A stretch of DNA of 64,000 nt from Bog-473 sp963744935 (GTDB lineage Bacteria; Actinomycetota; Acidimicrobiia; Acidimicrobiales; RAAP-2), in assembly GCA_963744935.1 (NCBI GenBank), contig CAVUVM010000004.1, positions 558,001 through 622,000 on the forward strand, written 5' to 3'. The number at the start of each line of letters is the position of its first letter. Positions within the stretch are counted from its first letter, which is position 1. Below the pieces are notes generated by a model, which was given only the letters and a program-made list of their open reading frames with translations, ran no database searches and had not been told where the DNA came from. A program made the position numbers and the translations under genes. Of this stretch, positions 25,934 through 34,641 are shown in pieces.

Positions 25934-26554
25934 GTGCCTGTTGAGTCCCGTGTCGGCCGGATCGTGATCCTGAACGGGGCGCCCCGATCCGGGAAGACGT
26001 CGATCGCCCGCGCCATGCACTCGACAGGGCCTCGGGCCTGGGTCAACCTCGGAGTCGACGCCTCGGTGCGGGCCACCTCCCCGTCATCGATGCCGGGCAT
26101 CGGGCTGCGCCCAGGGGGCGAACGGCCCGACCTTGAAGAACGCGTCGTCACTCTGTATTCGGAGCTCTTCGACTCCATTGCTGCCCTCGCTCGCCATGGC
26201 GACGACGTGGCCGTCGACATCGGCCTCCACGAGTCCTACGCCGCGCCGCGCGGCATCCAGCGCGACGGCGCGCACCGCCTTGTGGGGCTCCCGGTGCTCT
26301 TCGTCGGCGTCCGCTGTCCGCTCGACGTGATCTGGCAGCGCCGGGCGGGGACGTGGGGTCAGGATCGGGCCAGGGCCGAGCCCGACCTGGTGCACGCCGT
26401 CGAGCGCTGGCAGGACCTGGTGCACGCCGGGCACGCGTACGACCTCGAAGTCGACACGTCGGTCCTCACGGCAGCGCAGTGCGCCGAGGCCGTGCTCGCG
26501 CGCGTCGAGCAGGGACCGCCCGGAACCGGCTTCTGGCGCTTGAACGGGGACTGA
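25934..26554 (+). CDS. Chloramphenicol phosphotransferase-like (CPT) kinase
   Basis: 206 residues from GTG 25934. P-loop GAPRSGKTSIAR near residue 15; the segment WVNLGVDASV holds the Asp equivalent to the catalytic base of chloramphenicol 3-O-phosphotransferase; then FVGVRCPLDVIWQRR and the C-terminal DLEVDTSVLTAAQCA. The family also contains many P-loop kinases with no role in drug resistance, so resistance should not be assumed. Divergent from the diguanylate cyclase. Confidence 0.78.
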   Translation: MPVESRVGRIVILNGAPRSGKTSIARAMHSTGPRAWVNLGVDASVRATSPSSMPGIGLRPGGERPDLEERVVTLYSELFDSIAALARHGDDVAVDIGLHESYAAPRGIQRDGAHRLVGLPVLFVGVRCPLDVIWQRRAGTWGQDRARAEPDLVHAVERWQDLVHAGHAYDLEVDTSVLTAAQCAEAVLARVEQGPPGTGFWRLNGD

Positions 26555-26667
26555 GCGGCACCACGCCGCCGGGATCGCCCTTCGAAGCAGTGGCCGGGCT
26601 CGCCTCGCCGTGCTTGACTCCTGACGAGACCACAGGGCGAAGCGACAAGGCGAACAAGGAGGCCTCG

Positions 26668-27501
26668 ATGCAGGACCTGGAGGGAAAGGTCGCAGTAATC
26701 ACTGGCGGCGCCAGCGGCATTGGCTGGGCGGTTGCGCGGCGCGCGGCCGCCGACGGCATGCTGATCGTCCTGGCGGACATCGAAGAAGGTCCACTGAAGG
26801 ATGCTGAGAACGCGCTCGCGAACCAGGGAGCCGACGCGATCGGGGTGGTCACCGACGTGTCGGACGCCGAATCCGTCCGGGCGCTCCGCGAGGCGGCTCT
26901 CGACCGGTTCGGCGCGGTGCACCTGGTGCACAACAACGCCGGAGTCGGGCTGGGTGGCCCGATCTGGGAGGTGTCCGAGGAGGACTGGCGCTGGATCCTC
27001 GGCGTGAACCTGTGGGGCGTCATCCACGGCGTGGCCACCTTCGTGCCACTCCTGATCGAACAGGGCGAGGGGCACGTCGTGAACACGGCATCGATCGCCG
27101 GGCTCGCCACTGCGGGCTTCCTCGGCCCCTACAACGCGACCAAGCAGGCGGTGGTCGCCATCTCCGAGACGCTGTTCAAGGACCTGCAGGCGGTCGCCGC
27201 GCCCGTCGGCGTCTCGGTGCTGTGCCCCGGGTTCGTGCAGACCCGCATCGCCGAGTCTGACCGCAACCGCCCGGCCTGGGCTCCCGAGCGGGAGGTCGAG
27301 GGCGCGACCGAGCTGCGTGCCGCGGTGCAGCAGATGGTGGGCGCCGGCATCCCGGCCGAGGCGGTGGCCGACCGCGTCCTCGACGCGGTGCGGACCAACA
27401 CCTTCTACATCCTCACCCACCCCGACCTCATCCCTGCGCTCGAGACGCGCTTCGAGGACATCATCGAGGGGCGACCACCGACGCCGACCGCCATCGCCTG
27501 A
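26668..27501 (+). CDS. Short-chain dehydrogenase/reductase (SDR)
   Basis: 277 residues from ATG 26668 with an ideal AAGGAGG at 26657-26663. Classical SDR: GGASGIGWA cofactor loop, DVSDAES, HNNAGVG, Ser in NTASIAG, Tyr-x3-Lys in YNATK, and a long C-terminal region (residues 195-277) with EAVADRVLDAVRTNTFYILTHP. That tail is typical of an SDR subgroup common in mycobacteria and Acidimicrobiia, often near lipid or xenobiotic catabolism. Stands alone, tail to tail with the transport operon. Confidence 0.88.
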   Translation: MQDLEGKVAVITGGASGIGWAVARRAAADGMLIVLADIEEGPLKDAENALANQGADAIGVVTDVSDAESVRALREAALDRFGAVHLVHNNAGVGLGGPIWEVSEEDWRWILGVNLWGVIHGVATFVPLLIEQGEGHVVNTASIAGLATAGFLGPYNATKQAVVAISETLFKDLQAVAAPVGVSVLCPGFVQTRIAESDRNRPAWAPEREVEGATELRAAVQQMVGAGIPAEAVADRVLDAVRTNTFYILTHPDLIPALETRFEDIIEGRPPTPTAIA

Positions 27502-27535
27502 ACGCGTCGGCGAGGCGGTTGCCGGCGCACGGTGA

Positions 27536-27831
27536 TCAGGAGCCCGAGGACAGCCCCGGGAGGGGCTTGTAGGGTTGGACCGTCACCCAGCAGGTGCCGA
27601 CGAGCTTGCCGGACTTGGGGACCTTGCACTGTGCAGAGGGCGGCACATTGGTGTGCACCTTGACCACCTCGTACTCGACCGGGCCATAGAACTTGTCAGA
27701 GCCGAAGCTCCAGATGGGTGAGATGGTGCCGGGGAAGTTCGTGATCTTGGACAGGCCAGCCCGACCACGACGGCCATCAACAAGGGGCGCCGGACCACCC
27801 GGTGCGCGGGAACCTCCATGCTCGCCTTCAT
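27536..27831 (-). pseudogene. Decayed copy of the neighbouring ABC substrate-binding protein gene
   Basis: Only the two ends of a substrate-binding protein gene remain. An N-terminal piece beginning at ATG 27831 (MKASMEVPAHR, then a hydrophobic run) resembles the start of the intact gene at 29423-29426 (MEASMKVPAHR). From about 27750 down to TGA 27536-27538 the reading switches frame to a C-terminal piece with GTCWVTVQPYKPLPG, matching GTCWVTEQPFKPLPA at the end of 27861-29426. The middle 400 or so codons are missing and the pieces are out of frame, so the copy is dead. This shows that the operon once ended with two tandem binding-protein genes. Confidence 0.82.
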
Positions 27832-27860
27832 CGTCACCCCCCGGTGCGTCGCTCCGGGAA

Positions 27861-29426
27861 CTACGAGCCCGACGAGGCCGGCAACGGCTTGAACGGCTGC
27901 TCCGTCACCCAGCAGGTGCCCTGAGGCTTGTGATTCGTCTTGAGCTTGCACTGCGAGGACGGAGGGACGTTGTTGTGGACCTTGACCACCTGGTACTGCG
28001 TGGGCCCGTAGTACTTGTTGGGACCGAAGGTCCACACCGGCGAGAGCGTGCCCGGGTAATTGGCGATCTTGGACATGGCTTCGACGAAGGTGCGCCGGTT
28101 CAGGTTCTTGCCGGCGTCCTTGGCTGCCGTGGCGAAGAGGCGGATGGCCCCGCACCAAGCCTGAATCGGTCCCTGCTCCTCGATGTAGATGCTGGTGGTG
28201 CCGGCAATGGGCTTGGGGTGATAGGCGTGCCAGGTGCTGTAACAGGAGCGCACGCCGGGGTCGTAGCCGCCCTGGCTCTCAGGCCTGTTGTCGTCGAACC
28301 CACCCAACGTCTCCGTCGTCACGCCCTCTTGACCGTTCAGCTCTGCCTCGTACGGAGTCGGAATGAGGCCGAGCGCGACCTCGACCGTCGACTGGTAGTC
28401 GCTCAGGAGGAGCTGGGGAACGTACTGCTGTGAGGCCTCCGAGGCGAGATACGGGAAGAAGGCGTTCTCGGGCAGCAGCGGGAAGACGGACTGGACGCCG
28501 GAGGACTTGAAGCGCTCGACGGCCAGCTGCGCGTCCGAGTTGGTGGTCGAGGTCTCGTCGGGGTTCCCGGCCACCGTCTCGACCTCGGGCGTGATACCCG
28601 CCTTCTTGAGGTCCGGCATCAAGAAGTCGTTGAGCGCGTCCTGGTCGGCCGCCTGGTCCGAGACGACCACGCCGACCTTCTTGCCGTGGCCCAGCCGGCC
28701 CGAGCTGATACCCCACTCGACGGTCGCGGCCAGCACCGGTGCCATGTCGGCACCGGTCCACCACAAATACGGTGAACCGAGGTTGGTCCAGTCCGTCGTG
28801 GTGGACCAGGCGCTGATCAGTGGCGTGTGGCCCTGCTGGGTCACGCAGAGCTGATTGGTGCCCGTCCAGGTCCCGATGCCGTCGAGCACGGCGAAGGCGG
28901 CCGGGTTCCCCTGCGTCCACTGCTCGCACAGCGCCTGCATGTTGGCGTCGTTCTCCGGGTCGAAGCTGACGATGATCGGGTTGATCTTGCGCCCGTTGAT
29001 GCCACCGGCATCGTTGATCTGGTTCACGTAGAGGTGGATGGCCGGGATCTGCTCGTTGTACTCCTTGTCCTCGGCGAAGCCGAGCTGGCCGGCCAGACTG
29101 TTGATGGCGACGACGGGGAAGACGACGTTGATCTCGGTCGTGCTCAGCCCGCGCGTCGATGTGCTGGCCTGGCTGGGCGGCGTCGCCGTGCTGCTCGAAT
29201 GCAGCGCTGGCTCGGCCGCGCCGGCCGAGCCGCCTCCGCCGGGCGACCCCGTGGGAGCGAAGACCAGCCATGCCACCAGCCCCACCACGATGGCGATAAC
29301 GATGAGCGCCGTGCGCACCTGCATGGCGCGGGGCCGGCGCCGGAAGCGCCGCCACGACCGACCTAGGGGCGCCCAGGGGTGCCAGACCCCCCGGTGCGCA
29401 GGAACCTTCATGCTCGCCTCCATCAT
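27861..29426 (-). CDS. ABC transporter substrate-binding protein (LivJ/type 1 family), membrane-anchored
   Basis: About 521 residues; two ATGs and a GTG lie within 7 bases (29423-29429) behind GAGGGAGG, so the exact start is uncertain. A basic stretch then one hydrophobic segment (VRTALIVIAIVVGLVAW, about 38-58) acts as a signal anchor; there is no lipobox Cys. The binding domain follows the branched-chain-amino-acid/urea receptor layout (YVNQINDAGGINGRKI near residue 130; GKKVGVVVSDQAADQD near residue 240). Last intact gene of the operon after LivG, overlapping its stop (TGATG). The ligand is unknown; the operon suggests a glycoside or sugar acid rather than an amino acid (inference). Confidence 0.88.
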   Translation of the reverse strand: MMEASMKVPAHRGVWHPWAPLGRSWRRFRRRPRAMQVRTALIVIAIVVGLVAWLVFAPTGSPGGGGSAGAAEPALHSSSTATPPSQASTSTRGLSTTEINVVFPVVAINSLAGQLGFAEDKEYNEQIPAIHLYVNQINDAGGINGRKINPIIVSFDPENDANMQALCEQWTQGNPAAFAVLDGIGTWTGTNQLCVTQQGHTPLISAWSTTTDWTNLGSPYLWWTGADMAPVLAATVEWGISSGRLGHGKKVGVVVSDQAADQDALNDFLMPDLKKAGITPEVETVAGNPDETSTTNSDAQLAVERFKSSGVQSVFPLLPENAFFPYLASEASQQYVPQLLLSDYQSTVEVALGLIPTPYEAELNGQEGVTTETLGGFDDNRPESQGGYDPGVRSCYSTWHAYHPKPIAGTTSIYIEEQGPIQAWCGAIRLFATAAKDAGKNLNRRTFVEAMSKIANYPGTLSPVWTFGPNKYYGPTQYQVVKVHNNVPPSSQCKLKTNHKPQGTCWVTEQPFKPLPASSGS

Positions 29427-30328
29427 CACCCTCCCTCGGTGCGTTCCATCGCGCCACCGCTCGACCCGCCTGTCGCTCCGCCTTCCCCCGTGACCGGCCC
29501 CGATGCCATTAGAGCCTCGTCGCTCGCACCAAGGTAGGCGGCCAGAGCCTTCGGGTCAGCGCGGATCACTTCGGGCGGACCGGCGGCGACCACCTGGCCC
29601 AGTTCCATCACCACCACGGCGGAGCAGAGCTCGAAGACCAAGGGCACGTCGTGCTCGACCAAGACGATCGTCGTGTCGGCCACCTGGTGGAGGCGCTGCA
29701 GCAGGGGGATGAAGGCCTCGGCCTCCCGCTGTGCGATCCCTGCCGTCGGCTCGTCGAGCAGGAGGATCCGCGGCTTGGCCAGCACGATCGAAGCCAGGTC
29801 CACCACCCGGCGGGTGCCCGTGGACAACTGCGCGGTGCGGTGATAGCGGAAGCGCTCCAGCCCGAAGGCAGCGATCACTTCGTTGACCGCCTCCAGCTTG
29901 CGCTTCTCGGCCCGGCGGGCCCAGGGCAAGCGGAGCGTGGTCGAGAGCACCCGCACCTCATGACGGGCGTCCTCGCAGAGCAGCAGCACGTCGAGCACGG
30001 TCAGCTCGGGGTAGAGGCGGCAGTCCTGGAACGACCGCACCATCCCGACCCCGAGTCGCTCCTCGGGCAGGTACTCGGCCAGGTTGGTGCCGTCGAGCAC
30101 TACGGTGCCCGCCTGCGGCGCGACCAGGCCCGAGATCACGTCCAGTGTGGTCGTCTTCCCCGACCCATTGGCACCGATCAGCCCGACGATGGCGCCCGGC
30201 TGGGCTTCGAAGGAGACGCCGTTCAGCGCGTGGATGCCGCCGAAGCGAACGCTGAGCCCGTCCACCGAGAGATGGGCCGGATGACGCGAAAGCGCCTCGG
30301 CCTCGCTGCGCGCGGTCACCGAGGTCAT
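29426..30328 (-). CDS. livG: ABC transporter ATPase, LivG type
   Basis: 300 residues from ATG 30328. Walker A GANGSGKTT near residue 50, Q-loop VRSFQDCRLYPELT, signature STGTRRVVDLA (an STGT variant of LSGGQ), Walker B ILLLDEPTAG, H-loop VLVEHDV, and the LivG-type insert with multiple basic residues between Q-loop and signature. A Gly-rich C-terminal tail follows. It pairs with the LivF-like ATPase fused to the MFS protein at 32365-34569 to drive the fused permease. The ATG overlaps the permease stop by 4 bases. Confidence 0.92.
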   Translation of the reverse strand: MTSVTARSEAEALSRHPAHLSVDGLSVRFGGIHALNGVSFEAQPGAIVGLIGANGSGKTTTLDVISGLVAPQAGTVVLDGTNLAEYLPEERLGVGMVRSFQDCRLYPELTVLDVLLLCEDARHEVRVLSTTLRLPWARRAEKRKLEAVNEVIAAFGLERFRYHRTAQLSTGTRRVVDLASIVLAKPRILLLDEPTAGIAQREAEAFIPLLQRLHQVADTTIVLVEHDVPLVFELCSAVVVMELGQVVAAGPPEVIRADPKALAAYLGASDEALMASGPVTGEGGATGGSSGGAMERTEGG

Positions 30329-32355
30329 TTCTCGCTCCCGTCCCCCACAAGCGAGGGAGCCGTGGCGGCCACGGCGCCGGTGGGTGCAACCGGCGGGCCG
30401 GCGTGGCGCGCCGAGAGGCGTTCCTGTGCGCCACGGATCCCCATCGTCACCAGGTCGCCGGTGCGGTGCAGTACCTCGGCCAGTCCGCCAGGCAGATACA
30501 AGATGAAGGCGATCAACCCGAGACCGCTCGTGATGAATTGGATCGTCTGGTTGGCACCGAAGATCGCAGGCAGGCCCTCGAGGTACAGCGCACCCAAAAT
30601 GGCGCCGGGGATGGACCCCAGGCCCCCGATCACCACCATCGAGATGATCACGAAGGATGTCGTCGGGTCGAAGGTGATGTCGGTGTTGTTGATCTGCTGG
30701 GTCGCGAAGGCGAAGCAGACCCCGGCGTAACCCGCCATGAACCCGGACAGCCCGAAGGCCAGCAGCTTGGTGCGCAGGATCGGGATGCCCATGGCGGCCG
30801 CGGTGAGCTCGTTGTCGCGCACCGCGACCAGCCGCCGCGCCACACCCTTGTCGCGCCAGATGCGGACCATGAAGACGGACAGGAGCAACACGCCGACCGA
30901 GAACCAGGCGAAGGAACGCTGGGAGGCCAGGCTGATACCGAAGAGACTCGGCCGGTTCACAAAGGTGTAAGCCGGGTTCGGCAGACCGGTGCAAAGCGTC
31001 TTGTTGATGCCCGGCACCGTGATGCACGGCGTGGCCAGCACCGCGTTCTGCATGAAGATGGCGAAGGCCAGCGTGGTCACCGCCAGGAACAGGCCCGGCA
31101 TTCGCAGCGCGGGCAATCCCACGAGAATGGCGACGACCGCGGTCACGGCGCCGCCGTAGAGCATCACGAGCGGGAGCGGGACCGACGTGCCCAGGTGCAC
31201 CGCGACGAGCGTGCCCACCGCGACCAGCCCGAACTGGCCGAGGGAGACCTGGCCCGCCCAGCCCGTGAGCATGGTCAGGGACAGTGCGATGACCGCATAG
31301 ATGCAGATCTGGCTCAGGAGCACGTTGTTGCCGACGGAGAGGACGAAGGGCAACAGGACGGCGACGGCCACGCTGAGCCAGATGCCCAAGGTCGACACAC
31401 GCCGGCGCAGCTGGTCGGCGCCGGCGCGCATCGTGGTGACCGCACCGTGGGCCCAGGTGCTGCGGTCCGCCGTCCGGGCTCCCTTGCGCAGGCCACCCAC
31501 TCGGATCAGGAGCACGGCGATCACGACGATGAAGATCACCAATTGCTGCTTGGCCGGCGAGGGGACGTTCCACTCGAGGATCTCGAGGAAGACGCCCATC
31601 CCCACTCCCGCGATGAAGGCGACGGTCAAGTTGATCATGGCGCCGATCAGCGCGGCGGTCAGCGCGTAGAGCAACAGGTCGGGCGAGAGCGCCTGCGTCA
31701 ACGCACTCGTCTGGTTGGGCGCGTTGAGGATGGCGGTAAAGGCGGAGAGCGCACCGGCCACCGTCCAGGTCAGGGTGGAGGTGCGCCGGATCCACACGCC
31801 CGAGAGGCGGGCCGAGTCGGCGTTTTCGGACATGGCGCGCATGGAAAGGCCCCACGAGGTGAATCGCACCGCCAGCACGAGGGCCACGGTGACAATGGGG
31901 GCGACGATCAGCGTGAGGACCTCGGTGGGCGTGATGATGACCGGCCCGAGCGTGATCGACAGGTCGAAGGGCACCGGTACGGGCTTGTAGAGGTTGGAGG
32001 GCCGGATGAAGGGCAGTGCCGTCAGCGCGAGGAGCACGTAGCTCAGCCCGATCGTGGCCACCATGACCAGCACGCGGGGACGGGTGAACAGCCGTCGCAG
32101 GATCAGCTCGGAGAGCGCGCCGACGAAGGCGGCCAGGCCGATGGAGAGCACCAGCGCGAACCAGTAGTTGAACTTGAAGTCGGCGGTGAGCTTCACCAAG
32201 AAGACGGCCGCGATGACGCCGATCTGGCCCTGCGCGAAGTTCAGGACCCGGTTGGTGCGGTAGACGAGCACGAGGCCGAGGGCGAGCAGCCCGTAACCCA
32301 GGCCGTAGAAGAGCCCCTGGACGAGGACGAAGTTCGGCGCCGAGAGGGCGAGCAT
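30325..32355 (-). CDS. Fused LivH-LivM ABC permease
   Basis: 676 residues. Residues 1-300 are a LivH-type permease (LNFAQGQIGVIAAVF near residue 38; ALTAALIGAMINLTVAFIAGVGMG near residue 230). A basic linker at about 295-325 joins a LivM-type permease (SLTMLTGWAGQVSLGQFGLVAVG near residue 360; VIGGLGSIPGAILGALYLEGLP near residue 580). Each half supplies its own coupling loop, so one polypeptide replaces the usual heterodimer. Overlaps LivG by 4 bases and lies 9 bases after the MFS-ATPase gene. Confidence 0.92.
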   Translation of the reverse strand: MLALSAPNFVLVQGLFYGLGYGLLALGLVLVYRTNRVLNFAQGQIGVIAAVFLVKLTADFKFNYWFALVLSIGLAAFVGALSELILRRLFTRPRVLVMVATIGLSYVLLALTALPFIRPSNLYKPVPVPFDLSITLGPVIITPTEVLTLIVAPIVTVALVLAVRFTSWGLSMRAMSENADSARLSGVWIRRTSTLTWTVAGALSAFTAILNAPNQTSALTQALSPDLLLYALTAALIGAMINLTVAFIAGVGMGVFLEILEWNVPSPAKQQLVIFIVVIAVLLIRVGGLRKGARTADRSTWAHGAVTTMRAGADQLRRRVSTLGIWLSVAVAVLLPFVLSVGNNVLLSQICIYAVIALSLTMLTGWAGQVSLGQFGLVAVGTLVAVHLGTSVPLPLVMLYGGAVTAVVAILVGLPALRMPGLFLAVTTLAFAIFMQNAVLATPCITVPGINKTLCTGLPNPAYTFVNRPSLFGISLASQRSFAWFSVGVLLLSVFMVRIWRDKGVARRLVAVRDNELTAAAMGIPILRTKLLAFGLSGFMAGYAGVCFAFATQQINNTDITFDPTTSFVIISMVVIGGLGSIPGAILGALYLEGLPAIFGANQTIQFITSGLGLIAFILYLPGGLAEVLHRTGDLVTMGIRGAQERLSARHAGPPVAPTGAVAATAPSLVGDGSEK

Positions 32356-32364
32356 CTGGTGGAC

Positions 32365-34569
32365 CTACCCCAGCCCCGAGGCCGCGGTTCCGAGGAAGAC
32401 GGGACGCAGGAGGTCGTCGCGTCCCATGAGCTCGGAGGTGGGCCCGTCGAAGCGGATCTCGCCGCGTTCCATGAAGAAGCAGCGGTCCGCCAGGCTGAGC
32501 GCCCGGTTGAGGCTCTGCTCGACCAGGATCACGGTGGTGCCGCCGTCGTTGATGCGGCGCACCATGCCCATGAGGCGCTCGACCGTCATGGGCGCCAGCC
32601 CGAGCGCCAGCTCGTCGATCATGAGGAGCCGGGGCGCGGTCATCATCACGCGCGACAGTGCCAGCATCTGCTGCTCACCGCCCGAGAGGGTGCCCGCCGG
32701 CTGGTCGAGCCGCTCGGCGAGCTCGGGGAACGCCTCGAGCGCCTCGTCGTGTGCCTTGGCGGCTTTGACGCGGTCACCGCGCAGCGTGTGCCCACCGATA
32801 CGCAGGTTGTCCCGGACGCTCAGGCCGGGGAACGTCATCTTGCCGCCCACCAAGAGCGCGACACCTAGGTCGATGATCTGCTCGGGTTCTAGGTAGGTCG
32901 AGTTCATGCCGAAGACCCGGATCACCCCGCGGTGCGGATGCGACAGGCCCGAGACGGCACGCAACAACGTAGACTTGCCGGCGCCGTTGGTACCCAGCAA
33001 CGCCACCATCTCGCCCTCTTCGACCTCGAGGTTGACGTCGAAGAGCACCTGGTTGGTGTCGTAGAAGAAGTCCAGATTGTGGATCTGGAGCGCCGGGATG
33101 GAACCACCCGTCTGTCGACGCTTGCCCTCGGCGTAGCGCTCGAGCACGTCCTCGATCACGAGTGTGATGTCGCGGCGCACGCAGCGCGAGCCGATTATCA
33201 GCAGCAGCCCACCGACGGCACAGACCGGGAAGATCAAGGTGAGGGCCACGATGATGCCGTGCAGGCCGCCGATGGCATCGGAGAACGCGCCGAGCAGCAC
33301 CGAGCCGGTGAACCCGCCGAACACCAGCGAGTACACCCCGAACATCGCGAAGCAGATGGTGCGCATCTCCGGCGGCGCCGTGGCAGCCAGCGTGAGGAAG
33401 ATGCAGATGGCGAGCGGCGAGACAGCGGCCGTTGATAGGAACTGCAGGGTCACACACAGCCAGAGTTGGGGCACGTAGAGGGAGAGGACGAAGAGGCCGC
33501 CGTACGCCGTGATGCAGATCCCGGCGATGACCAGCGGGCGCTGGGGGGATTTGCGGAAGTAGCGGTCGCCGAAGACGTAGGCGAGCGGGAGCCCTAGGAA
33601 GGCCGCGAGCCCGATGATGGCGTACACCTCGCTCCGACTGGCCGTGTCGAGGTGGAACTTGTCGATGAAGAACAGGTTGCCGAAGAGCGGCGCTCCGGTG
33701 CCGGCGAAGCCCAGGATGGCCACCGCGACGAGCTCGTAGTAGAGCGAGCGGATTCTCAGCAGCCGGGTCACGGCGGAGCCGAGCAGGACCCTGGGCGCCT
33801 GCTCCTGCTGGGAGTGCAGGTCCATCCCGGACGCCTTGAGGATGTGGCTGCTCTCGTTGGCGCCCTTCTCCGGCTCGCGCAGCGTGAAGAGGGCGAAGCC
33901 GAGGGGGATGCCGGCCAGCGCCACGAGCAAGCCGTAGCGCCAGTCGTGGGCGATCGTCACGACGAAGCCGAAGATCAAGATGCCGACCGTCTGCGAGAGC
34001 GGGTCGGAGAGGTTGTGCCAACTGAAGATCCGGCCGCGCCCCTCGGTCGGATAGGCGTCGGAGAGATAGGAGTTGTGCACCGTGTTGTTCACCCCGGTGC
34101 CCACCGAGGCGGCCAGGTACAAGAAGGCGAACGCCCAGACGTTCGGCGAGAGCGCCATGAGGCTGCCGAAGCCGGCGAAGATGAGGAGGGCGACGCCGGC
34201 CACCAGCTTGCGGCTCCCCCGGTCGGCCCACACCGCCAGCGGGACGGCCCACAGGAGCTGGGACACCTGGGCGATGAACGCCACGGCGCCGAGGGACGCG
34301 TTGGACATGTGGAACGACGCCTTCAGGTTGGCGCCGATGAGATTGATGCCGTTGCCGAAGGTGCCCGGGACCAGCGCGGCCGCGGTCAGCAGGATCAAGG
34401 GGGCGTAGCCGGAACTCTTGAGGATCCCGACAAGGGAGGGGGGCCTGCCCTCGCCCGTGCCCGGCATGACTTCGAGGTCCGCCACGACGTCGGGGTCCTT
34501 GACCTGCGACACCGCTTCTCGCAACAGGTCGTCTGGGACGGCGAACTCGAAGAGCGGGTCGTCGGCCAC
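32365..34569 (-). CDS. MFS transporter fused to LivF-type ABC ATPase
   Basis: 734 residues in one uninterrupted frame from GTG 34569. Residues about 45-460 are a 12-segment major facilitator protein (VPLAVWADRGSRKLVAG is the loop 2-3 motif; DAYPTEGRGRIFSWHN and FGDRYFRKSPQRP also fit). A charged helix (about 462-485) leads into an ABC ATPase (about 490-734) with Walker A GTNGAGKST, signature LSGGEQQMLALSR, Walker B LLMIDELALGLAP and VILVEQ in place of the His loop, as in LivF. The operon has LivG, LivHM and a receptor but no other LivF, so this ATPase is probably the missing partner. What the MFS half does is unknown. Confidence 0.92.
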   Translation of the reverse strand: MADDPLFEFAVPDDLLREAVSQVKDPDVVADLEVMPGTGEGRPPSLVGILKSSGYAPLILLTAAALVPGTFGNGINLIGANLKASFHMSNASLGAVAFIAQVSQLLWAVPLAVWADRGSRKLVAGVALLIFAGFGSLMALSPNVWAFAFLYLAASVGTGVNNTVHNSYLSDAYPTEGRGRIFSWHNLSDPLSQTVGILIFGFVVTIAHDWRYGLLVALAGIPLGFALFTLREPEKGANESSHILKASGMDLHSQQEQAPRVLLGSAVTRLLRIRSLYYELVAVAILGFAGTGAPLFGNLFFIDKFHLDTASRSEVYAIIGLAAFLGLPLAYVFGDRYFRKSPQRPLVIAGICITAYGGLFVLSLYVPQLWLCVTLQFLSTAAVSPLAICIFLTLAATAPPEMRTICFAMFGVYSLVFGGFTGSVLLGAFSDAIGGLHGIIVALTLIFPVCAVGGLLLIIGSRCVRRDITLVIEDVLERYAEGKRRQTGGSIPALQIHNLDFFYDTNQVLFDVNLEVEEGEMVALLGTNGAGKSTLLRAVSGLSHPHRGVIRVFGMNSTYLEPEQIIDLGVALLVGGKMTFPGLSVRDNLRIGGHTLRGDRVKAAKAHDEALEAFPELAERLDQPAGTLSGGEQQMLALSRVMMTAPRLLMIDELALGLAPMTVERLMGMVRRINDGGTTVILVEQSLNRALSLADRCFFMERGEIRFDGPTSELMGRDDLLRPVFLGTAASGLG

Positions 34570-34641
34570 CGGGGGACTTTATCCCTGACGTCGGCGTCAG
34601 GTGCTGGCGTCGGGCCGGTGGCGCGCGCTCAGCCGGCCTTT

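Noticed and set aside
25934..26554. Chloramphenicol resistance gene
   Set aside because: Family resemblance to CPT is real, but many members are ordinary P-loop kinases and there is no resistance context.
30403..32868. 821-codon plus-strand frame opposite LivHM
   Set aside because: His/Gln/Arg/Glu/Gly-rich antisense translation of membrane-protein codons; typical artefact in high-GC genomes.
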